Shown: in pieces, positions 57,454 to 64,000 of the stretch
How the letters are laid out: each line of letters starts with the position of its first letter
How positions within the stretch are numbered: position 1 is the stretch's first letter
Origin: Alkalimonas cellulosilytica
GTDB lineage: Bacteria; Pseudomonadota; Gammaproteobacteria; Enterobacterales; Alteromonadaceae
NCBI RefSeq assembly: GCF_036325985.1
Contig: NZ_JAUHLI010000001.1
Span: 186,001-250,000, forward strand
Direction: 5' to 3'
Length of the DNA: 64,000 nt
Program-made: the position numbers and the translations under genes
The notes under the pieces: generated by a model
What the model saw: the letters and a program-made list of their open reading frames with translations, nothing else
Databases searched by the model: none
What the model was told of the DNA's origin: nothing

Positions 57454-59154
57454 GTGGCAGAGAATCAATCCACCGAACTGGCGTTAAGCGGCGACGATTT
57501 TAACTCCGGTGATCAACAAGAACAAAAGTCAGGCTTTCTAAGCAATCTGGGTGGTACCGACTTATTGCGTCAGGTTACCATGATTATTGCATTGACCATT
57601 TGTCTGGCGATTGCGCTGTTGATCATTTTATGGGCCCGCCAGCCGGAAATGCGACCGCTCGGTACCTTTGCCACCGAAGAGCTTATTCAAACCCTGGACC
57701 ATCTTGACAGTCAGCGGGTGAAATACCGGCTGGATGGCAATGTGATTTTTGTGCCTGAGGATCAGTTCCAAAGCATACGCCTTGGCATGTCTCGGGCGGG
57801 TTTAGCGCAGGAACCCTCATCCGGTACCGATATTCTGATGCAGGACAGTGGTTTTGGCGTCAGTCAGCGACTTGAGTCTGAGCGCTTAAAGCATAGCCGT
57901 GAACAGCAGCTGGCACGCACCATTGAAGAGCTGCAAAGTGTATCCAGAGCCAGAGTGTTGCTGGCCATCCCGCCGGAGAATGTTTTTGCCCGCCGTGAAC
58001 GTTTGCCTTCGGCTACGGTATTGATTACGGCCCGTGGTGGTCGGGTAATTCGTGACAGCGAAGTAGACGCGATTGTCGATATTGTTGCTTCAGCCGTCCA
58101 GAACTTGGATCCTTCCAGAGTCACGGTCACCGATCAGAATGGCCGCCTGCTTAACAGCGGCTCACAGGACATGGCTTCTGCCAGAAAGCGGCGGGAATAC
58201 GAGCTGGAGCGGGCACGGGAAGATGAGTACCGTCAACGTATTGACAGCATCCTGATGCCGGTGCTGGGGATTGGCAATTACACGGCCCAGGTTGATGTAG
58301 TGATGGACTTCACCACACTAGAGCAAACTCAGCAACGTTTTAATCCGGACTTACCGGCCATTCGCAGTGAAATGAGCATTGAAGAAAGCAGTGTAGGTGG
58401 TTTAAGTGGCGGTATTCCTGGGGCATTATCCAATCAGCCGCCGATGCCTTCGGCTATTCCGGAGGAAGCAACCGGTGGTGGAGCCACTCCCATAGTGCCT
58501 GGCCGTAATCACCGTGAAACCACGCGCAACTTTGAACTGGATACCACCATCAGCCACAGCTCGCAGCAATCGGGTGTGATCCGTCGGGTCAGCGTGTCTG
58601 TGGCTGTGGACTATAAACTTGCTCCGAATGAGCAAGGCGAGATGGTTCCGCAACCCAGAACCCAGGCTGAGTTGAGCAATATTCGTCGTTTATTGCAAGG
58701 CAGCATCGGCTACGACGTCCAGCGCGGTGATAGCATTGAAGTGGTATCAGTACCCTTTATGAGGACGGAGCTGGAAGCTGAACCAATCATTTATTTCTAC
58801 CAGGAAGAGTGGTTTTTGCGCTTGACCCGTTTGTTGATTGCGGGCCTGGTTATCATCGTGCTGATTTTGTCGGTGGTGCGGCCGATGCTGCGTAAACTGA
58901 TCTATCCTGAAGATACCAAGGATGCGTATGATGAAGATGCCTTGGGTTCAGGTCTGGATTTAGGTGATGACACCATTGATATGCTGAAATCCAGCTTTGA
59001 TGAAACAGCCGTTGGCTTTGCTGAGGATGGCACCCTGATGTTGCCAGACTTGCATGGTGATGAAGATTTACTGAAAGCAGTGCGCGCTCTAGTCGCGAAT
59101 GAACCGGAATTATCGGCCCTGGTGGTCAGAAACTGGCTGGAAGAAGATGACTGA
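57454..59154 (+). CDS. fliF: Flagellar MS-ring protein FliF
   Basis: A 566-residue MS-ring protein. Two membrane segments bound the periplasmic part (about residues 40-60 and 450-470). The RBM domains and the LKHSREQQLARTIEELQSVSRARVLLAIP region are recognisable. The C-terminus binds FliG (LPDLHGDEDLLKAVRALVANEPELSALVVRNWLEED). It starts with GTG at 57454 after AAGGGG. The stop overlaps the fliG start by eight bases. Confidence 0.97.
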   Translation: MAENQSTELALSGDDFNSGDQQEQKSGFLSNLGGTDLLRQVTMIIALTICLAIALLIILWARQPEMRPLGTFATEELIQTLDHLDSQRVKYRLDGNVIFVPEDQFQSIRLGMSRAGLAQEPSSGTDILMQDSGFGVSQRLESERLKHSREQQLARTIEELQSVSRARVLLAIPPENVFARRERLPSATVLITARGGRVIRDSEVDAIVDIVASAVQNLDPSRVTVTDQNGRLLNSGSQDMASARKRREYELERAREDEYRQRIDSILMPVLGIGNYTAQVDVVMDFTTLEQTQQRFNPDLPAIRSEMSIEESSVGGLSGGIPGALSNQPPMPSAIPEEATGGGATPIVPGRNHRETTRNFELDTTISHSSQQSGVIRRVSVSVAVDYKLAPNEQGEMVPQPRTQAELSNIRRLLQGSIGYDVQRGDSIEVVSVPFMRTELEAEPIIYFYQEEWFLRLTRLLIAGLVIIVLILSVVRPMLRKLIYPEDTKDAYDEDALGSGLDLGDDTIDMLKSSFDETAVGFAEDGTLMLPDLHGDEDLLKAVRALVANEPELSALVVRNWLEEDD

Positions 59155-60178
59155 GAATAATGACAAGCCAAGCTTTGATGTTGGTAAGCTCGATGGCGTC
59201 GAAAAAGCTGCGATTTTGCTGCTGAGTTTATCGGAAGAAGATGCTGCCCAGATCCTAAAACACCTGGAACCAAAACAGGTGCAAAAAGTGGGTACTGCGA
59301 TGGCGCAGATGACCGATCTGAATCAGGCAAAAATCTCTGCGGTGCATCGGCTGTTTATCGAGCAGATCCAGAACTTCAGCACCATAGGCTTCCAGAGCGA
59401 AGAGTTTATTAAGCGCGCCTTGACCGCGGCGCTGGGTGAAGAAAAAGCAGCCAACCTGATTGATCAGATTGTACTGGGCGGCAGTGCTAAGGGTCTGGAC
59501 TCGTTAAAGTGGATGGACTCCAAGCAGGTGGCGAATATCATTCGTAATGAGCACCCGCAGATCCAGACCATCGTCTTGTCGTATCTGGCCCCGGAGCAGT
59601 CGGCTGAGATTTTATCGCAGTTCTCAGAGAAAGTACGGCTGGATCTCACCATGCGTATTGCCAACCTGGAAGAAGTGCAGCCTGCAGCCTTGCAAGAGTT
59701 GAATGAAATCATGGAGAAACAGTTCGCTGGCCAGGCTGGTGCGCAAACCGCCAAGATGGGCGGCCTGAAAGCGGCTGCCGACATTCTGAACTACCTGGAT
59801 ACCAATATTGAAGGGCAGTTGCTGGATTCTATCCGGGAAAATGACGAAGAAATGGCGCAGCAAATCCAGGATCTGATGTTTGTGTTTGAAAACCTGATTG
59901 ATGTTGAAGACCGGGGCATTCAGACACTGCTGCGTGAAGTGGAACAAGACATCCTGATGAAGGCGTTAAAAGGTGCGGATGATGCCCTGAAAGAAAAAAT
60001 CTTCAGCAATATGTCGAAGCGTGCAGCCGAATTGCTGCGCGATGATTTGGAGGCGATGGGGCCGGTTCGTGTCAGTGATGTGGAAGCCGCGCAAAAAGAA
60101 ATTCTGGCGACGGCACGGCGACTGGCGGATGCGGGCGAGATCATGCTTGGTGGTGGTGGTGGCGATGACTTCCTGTAA
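59147..60178 (+). CDS. fliG: Flagellar motor switch protein FliG
   Basis: A 343-residue FliG. The N-terminal part (LDGVEKAAILLLSLSEEDAAQILKHLEPKQVQ) binds FliF, the middle contains the HPQTIVLSYL motif region (NEHPQIQTIVLSYLAPEQSAEIL), and the C-terminal charged torque-generating helix LKGADDALKEKIFSNMSKRAAELLRDDL is intact. ATG 59147 overlaps the fliF stop by eight bases. It is translationally coupled and a normal length. Confidence 0.97.
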   Translation: MTENNDKPSFDVGKLDGVEKAAILLLSLSEEDAAQILKHLEPKQVQKVGTAMAQMTDLNQAKISAVHRLFIEQIQNFSTIGFQSEEFIKRALTAALGEEKAANLIDQIVLGGSAKGLDSLKWMDSKQVANIIRNEHPQIQTIVLSYLAPEQSAEILSQFSEKVRLDLTMRIANLEEVQPAALQELNEIMEKQFAGQAGAQTAKMGGLKAAADILNYLDTNIEGQLLDSIRENDEEMAQQIQDLMFVFENLIDVEDRGIQTLLREVEQDILMKALKGADDALKEKIFSNMSKRAAELLRDDLEAMGPVRVSDVEAAQKEILATARRLADAGEIMLGGGGGDDFL

Positions 60179-60199
60179 TTCTGCACAGCGGCACTGGCT

Positions 60200-61096
60200 A
60201 TGAGCTCAGATCAGTTCCGTTATAAGCGGCCATTCTCACCGGATGCCAGTACCCTGGAGCAGTTGAAAGAGTGGCCAAGCCCTGATCTTTCAAGCGACAT
60301 GCGTAAGTATGAAAAAACCAATGCGCTGAATAAAGTAAGGCCTGAACCTAAAGCGTCCGATGCAGCTGAGCCGGCTCATGAAGAAGATGTGAGCATCAAG
60401 CCACTGACTGCTGAGCAGATGGAAGAGCTGCGTCAGCAGGCCTATGAAGCGGGCTTCTCGGAAGGTAAAGAAGATGGGTTCGCCAAAGGCTACGAAGAAG
60501 GGCGCCAGCAAGGTCAGGAAGATGGCGTGAAGCAAGGGCTGGCCGAGGGGAAAAAACTTGGCTTTGCCGAGGGGCAGCAGCAAAGCGAACAGCAATTTCA
60601 GGCGCTGGAGCAGCTACTGGACCAAATGCAGCAGCCATTGAAACAGCTTGATAAGCAAGTGGAGCAGGAGCTGCTGGCATTGGCATTGGCAATGGCCAAA
60701 GCCGTGCTGCAAACCGAAGTCCAGACCAACCAGCAGGTGATTCTCAGTGCCTTGCAACAGGCGATGGATGCTTTGCCGCTTCGCCATGGCAAGGTACAGA
60801 TCAAGCTGCACCCGGATGATTTGGCCATTGTGCACCAGCACTACAGTGCCGAAGCGCTCAGTGAGCGAGGTTGGCAGTTGCTGGCAGAGCCGACATTAAG
60901 CCGCGGTGGTTGTCGGCTTGATACCGAACAATCCAGTGTCGATCGCACGGTAGAGCAACGCTTAGCAACGGCTTTAGCCCACTTTATACACCAGGAGCCG
61001 TCCCAAGACGATATCAGTCAGGACGATACAACCAAAGACGATACAACCAAAGACGATACCGCTAAAGATGATAGTACAGAGGATCCTCCAGCATGA
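60200..61096 (+). CDS. fliH: Flagellar assembly protein FliH with repetitive acidic tail
   Basis: A 298-residue FliH, the regulator of the FliI export ATPase. It has the GxxxG-type repeats of the family (YEAGFSEGKEDGFAKGYEEG, GQEDGVKQGLAEGKKLGFAEGQ), a helical VEQELLALALAMAKAVLQTEV segment and the conserved C-terminal KLHPDDLAIV and RGGCRLDTEQSSVD motifs. After the usual end the protein continues for about 25 residues in DD(T/S)(T/A)KD repeats. The 3' end overlaps the fliI start by four bases. The tail is unusual; its DNA is a 15-bp tandem repeat. Confidence 0.95.
   Translation: MSSDQFRYKRPFSPDASTLEQLKEWPSPDLSSDMRKYEKTNALNKVRPEPKASDAAEPAHEEDVSIKPLTAEQMEELRQQAYEAGFSEGKEDGFAKGYEEGRQQGQEDGVKQGLAEGKKLGFAEGQQQSEQQFQALEQLLDQMQQPLKQLDKQVEQELLALALAMAKAVLQTEVQTNQQVILSALQQAMDALPLRHGKVQIKLHPDDLAIVHQHYSAEALSERGWQLLAEPTLSRGGCRLDTEQSSVDRTVEQRLATALAHFIHQEPSQDDISQDDTTKDDTTKDDTAKDDSTEDPPA
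61007..61081 (+). repeat. 15-bp tandem repeats encoding the FliH acidic tail
   Basis: The unit GACGATACAACCAAA occurs exactly at 61022-61036 and 61037-61051; related copies lie at 61007-61021 and 61052-61066, with a partial fifth after. The unit is a multiple of three, so copy-number changes would lengthen or shorten the tail without a frameshift. Confidence 0.85.
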
Positions 61097-62439
61097 CCTT
61101 ATCATTGGCCGAGCGGCTCCGTCGTCAGCAGCAGTATATTCGCCACAGCCGACCATCGGTGTCGGGGCAATTGGTGCGGGTGGTTGGCCTCACACTGGAA
61201 GCCACTGGATGCAGTGCTGGCATTGGTCAAAGCTGCGAAGTGGAAACGGCGCAAGGGGTCCTGCTGGCCGAAGTGGTGGGCTTTGCGGGCGACCGTATTT
61301 TTCTGATGCCAAAAGATGATATCTCTGGGGTGGTACCTGGAGCCAAAGTGACACCGGTCTTGCATGAGCAAGGGGTGCCACTTTGCATGGGGTTGCTTGG
61401 CCGGGTGGTGGATGGTGCTGGTAAGCCGCTGGATGGCAAAGGGCCTATTGTCGCGACTGAGTTTGCCCGTCAGCGCAAAACACCGATTAACCCCTTACAG
61501 CGCCAACCAATCAGAACTCCGCTGGATGTTGGGGTGCGAGCCATTAATAGCGCCCTTACCGTGGGCAAAGGCCAGCGGATGGGGTTATTTGCAGGTAGTG
61601 GTGTCGGCAAAAGTGTGTTGCTTGGCATGATGACACGTGGCACCAGCGCTGACGTCATCGTGGTTGGGCTGGTGGGTGAGCGGGGCCGTGAGGTCAAAGA
61701 GTTCATCGATGATATTTTAGGTGAAGAAGGCCGTGAACGGGCTGTGGTGGTAGCTTCACCAGCGGATGTATCCCCGGTCATGCGCTTAAAAGGTTGTGAA
61801 ACTGCCGTGCAGATTGCCGAGTATTTTCGCGATCAGGGGCTGGATGTATTGCTGTTGATCGACTCCATTACCCGCTATGCCCAGGCTCAGCGTGAAATCG
61901 CACTGGCTGTTGGCGAGCCTCCGGCAACCAAAGGCTATCCACCCTCTGTCTTTGCCAAATTACCCGCTCTGGTTGAGCGAGCTGGCAATGGTGCTGTTGG
62001 TAAAGGCTCCATTACCGGTTTTTACACCGTACTGTCTGAGGGCGATGATTTACAGGATCCGATTGCGGATGCGTCCCGCGCTATTTTGGATGGCCATATT
62101 GTCCTGTCACGGCAACTGGCCGATAGCGGTCATTTCCCGGCCATTGATATTGAGCAGTCGATCAGCCGGGTGATGCCGGCAGTGACCAGCATGGAACACC
62201 AACTGATGGCCCGGCAATTAAAACAACTGTACGCCAGTTACCGCCAGAGTAAGGATCTAATCGCCATTGGCGCTTATGTCAAAGGCAGTGATCCCTTACT
62301 GGACAAAGCCGTGGCGTTGATGCCTGCCATTAACCGCTTTTTGCAGCAGGGGATGAAAGAGGTGGTGCCTTATGATGAAAGCTTGCAGGCACTGACCAGT
62401 ATCCTGCCATTACCGGCGCAAGCCAAAGCAACAGGGTAA
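61093..62439 (+). CDS. fliI: Flagellum-specific ATPase FliI
   Basis: A 448-residue F1-beta-like ATPase of the flagellar type III export apparatus. It has Walker A FAGSGVGKSVLL, the VGLVGERGREVKEFI segment, Walker B LLLIDSITRYAQAQREIALAVGEPPATKGYPPSVF, and STPSVF-like GSITGFYTVLSEGDD. It energises export of rod, hook and filament subunits with FliH and FliJ. The start overlaps fliH by four bases (ATGA). Confidence 0.98.
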   Translation: MTLSLAERLRRQQQYIRHSRPSVSGQLVRVVGLTLEATGCSAGIGQSCEVETAQGVLLAEVVGFAGDRIFLMPKDDISGVVPGAKVTPVLHEQGVPLCMGLLGRVVDGAGKPLDGKGPIVATEFARQRKTPINPLQRQPIRTPLDVGVRAINSALTVGKGQRMGLFAGSGVGKSVLLGMMTRGTSADVIVVGLVGERGREVKEFIDDILGEEGRERAVVVASPADVSPVMRLKGCETAVQIAEYFRDQGLDVLLLIDSITRYAQAQREIALAVGEPPATKGYPPSVFAKLPALVERAGNGAVGKGSITGFYTVLSEGDDLQDPIADASRAILDGHIVLSRQLADSGHFPAIDIEQSISRVMPAVTSMEHQLMARQLKQLYASYRQSKDLIAIGAYVKGSDPLLDKAVALMPAINRFLQQGMKEVVPYDESLQALTSILPLPAQAKATG

Positions 62440-62445
62440 TTGGGT

Positions 62446-62892
62446 ATGGCCAATAAACAATTGGAACTGCTGGTTAAAGTGCAGTTGGAGCGCGAAGAAA
62501 AGTTGCAGGCTAACTTTGTGCAGGCCCTGCAATTTACCCGGCAAGCAGAGCAGAAGTATCAGGGGTTGGCCGATTATCGCACCGATTACATTCAACAGAG
62601 CCAGCAGCAAGGCAGCATGGGGTTACAAAGCCGGCAGTACAATCAGTTTGTCAGCTTTATCGCTAAGCTGGATTTAGCTTTGCAGCAACAGGCCCAACAA
62701 ATTCAGCAAGCTAAGGCGGTGCTGGAGCAGCGACGTCAGCAATGGTTGGCGATGCAAAAAAAGCGCAAAGCGCTGGAGTACTTGCTGGAGCAGCAAAAGC
62801 AGCACGCCATGAAAAAGGCCGCTCGCACTGAGCAGCTGCTGCAGGATGAAGTGGCAATGCAGCAGTTCGTTCGTCGACAGTCGCCACACTAA
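62446..62892 (+). CDS. fliJ: Flagellar export protein FliJ
   Basis: A 148-residue, almost wholly alpha-helical FliJ, the stalk of the export ATPase and chaperone escort factor. It is a long antiparallel coiled coil with Gln-rich heptads (LEREEKLQANFVQALQFTRQAEQKY, KKRKALEYLLEQQKQHAMKKAARTEQ). ATG 62446 is preferred to an in-frame TTG six bases upstream that follows the fliI stop at once. Confidence 0.93.
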   Translation: MANKQLELLVKVQLEREEKLQANFVQALQFTRQAEQKYQGLADYRTDYIQQSQQQGSMGLQSRQYNQFVSFIAKLDLALQQQAQQIQQAKAVLEQRRQQWLAMQKKRKALEYLLEQQKQHAMKKAARTEQLLQDEVAMQQFVRRQSPH

Positions 62893-62992
62893 ATCACCAT
62901 TTTCTTATCATTTTGGCCCGGATTTTGAATAACCAGACAATAGGTTCCTACGTTTACCACCCCAATTAACCGAAGTTGTAAGGAGACGATGC

Positions 62993-64000
62993 ATGGCAGA
63001 TGCATTACACATGTTCTTGATGGCGGCTAGTCCCTTGCAGCTTGGTGGCAGCTTAGCAGCGAAAGCTTCTGACTTAGAGACATCTTCCCCCACCGAAGCT
63101 CAGCCATTTGCAATGCAGTTGGCTGAAGCCGGTGAGCAGCCATTGATACTGACAGAACGGCAAAAAGCTGCCGCAGGGACTTCGCTAACAGACACTGTGC
63201 CAGCTGAAGCGGTGAACTCTGAGGCATTGCAAGCCATTCTAACGGATGAGCAAAGCACCGCGGATGAAAAAGATGCAGCCAGAGCCTGGCTGGCTATTAT
63301 TCGTGCCGGGCAGCAGGAAAAAGCTGGTATTACCTTGGTAGCTGTATCTTCGAAACCTGATGGCTTGGCTGGCAAAGAAAGTCTGGATGCAAAGTCAGAG
63401 CTACTCCAACAGCTTCGTGCCACTCTAGAGCAGGCTGCATCAGAGCAGCAGAATACTCAGGAGGAGGATGCTCAGGAGGCTGTACTAAAGAAGGCTGGGT
63501 CTCAGCTTGGTGAGCCCGGAGCGGCTAGCGCAGCGCCAAAGGTGCGCTCTGGGCTGATTAGTGAAACTGGAGGCGTTGCAGCAGCAGATGCTAAATCAAG
63601 CCCTGAGAGCCTCATCACCTCAGAGAATGCAAGCAATGAGAGGGAAGCGGATGCTGCTGCCGATATCTTAGTCACGGAGAAAGCTGTAAAAACAGCTGAA
63701 GCCTCAAAGCTAACCGCCGAGACAGCAGCGCCTGCGATGAAAGCCGATGCTAAGACAAGCAGTGCCGACAGTCTGCTCGTCAATACCATCAGTAATAAGA
63801 TTGATGCCACTGCTGACGAACTGACAAAATCAGACGCCACTGACAGTTTGCCGGATGCAAAGACCACTTTGACAGGTAAAGCTGCATCAGTGGCTGAACA
63901 GGCGATCGCTGAAGGTATGGCCAAATCATTGACGAGTGGCGAGCTGTTAGTATCCACTCAGCGAAAAGCGCCCACAAACGATAGCAGTGGTGAAAGCAAG
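62993..64000 (+). CDS. fliK: Flagellar hook-length control protein FliK (partial, runs off window)
   Basis: The first 336 residues of FliK are visible, with the frame open to the window end; the conserved C-terminal FliK domain is beyond it. The N-terminus is Ala/Glu/Ser/Thr-rich and low in complexity (ASDLETSSPTEAQPFAMQL), as expected of this secreted molecular ruler, and has no conserved motif. ATG 62993 has AAGGAG seven bases upstream; the ATG at 62989 is in another frame that stops soon. It is placed by context directly after fliJ with a 100-bp gap. Confidence 0.82.
   Translation, partial: MADALHMFLMAASPLQLGGSLAAKASDLETSSPTEAQPFAMQLAEAGEQPLILTERQKAAAGTSLTDTVPAEAVNSEALQAILTDEQSTADEKDAARAWLAIIRAGQQEKAGITLVAVSSKPDGLAGKESLDAKSELLQQLRATLEQAASEQQNTQEEDAQEAVLKKAGSQLGEPGAASAAPKVRSGLISETGGVAAADAKSSPESLITSENASNEREADAAADILVTEKAVKTAEASKLTAETAAPAMKADAKTSSADSLLVNTISNKIDATADELTKSDATDSLPDAKTTLTGKAASVAEQAIAEGMAKSLTSGELLVSTQRKAPTNDSSGESK

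Overview
The window looks like a chromosomal segment of a gammaproteobacterium of the Alteromonadales/Rheinheimera/Alkalimonas type. I base this on the tolQRAB-pal-cpoB-tRNA-Lys-nadA order, a ruvCAB cluster following aspS and yebC, an ybiT-type ABC-F gene, and a fliE-to-fliK flagellar cluster behind a sigma-54-like promoter. Genus is a guess; no rRNA or marker comparison could be run.

Layout. 1-24,080 is mixed core and accessory sequence: a partial sbcD, a PadR/HAAS regulatory pair, a two-gene cassette of unknown function behind a LexA-like box, a lipoprotein serpin, envelope and lipoprotein genes, mgtE, a zinc carboxypeptidase, an iron alcohol dehydrogenase, a PL10 pectate lyase, ybiT, a MHYT/GGDEF/EAL protein, an Old Yellow Enzyme, threonine aldolase, and an amidoligase/glutamine-amidotransferase pair. 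24,229-36,061 is housekeeping: aspS-yebC-ruvCAB, a 645-bp noncoding gap holding a candidate minus-strand sRNA and the tolQ promoter, the Tol-Pal operon, three identical tRNA-Lys genes, nadA and tRNA-Ser(GGA).

36,062 to about 52,834 is an integrative element in the 3' end of tRNA-Ser. It carries a P4-type tyrosine integrase, an AlpA regulator, a Toprim primase/ATPase module, and a defence block in which mcrB and mcrC lie inside a type I restriction-modification operon (hsdM-hsdS-mcrB-mcrC-hsdR), followed by an Abi_2-family gene. A degenerate attR and a strong terminator close it. Immediately beyond (52,870-55,560) is a second accessory patch: iterated short repeats, a minus-strand orphan gene, and a tightly overlapping three-gene operon encoding a winged-helix-like protein, an AbiEii-type nucleotidyltransferase and a PP2C-like protein. 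This triad is my best candidate for an undescribed system.

55,729-64,000 returns to core sequence: a DUF418 membrane protein, then fliE-fliF-fliG-fliH-fliI-fliJ-fliK (fliK runs off the end), the basal body, export ATPase and hook-length control genes of a polar-type flagellum.

Limits: families were assigned by reading motifs, with no database search; promoters, sRNA and att sites are sequence-pattern inferences.
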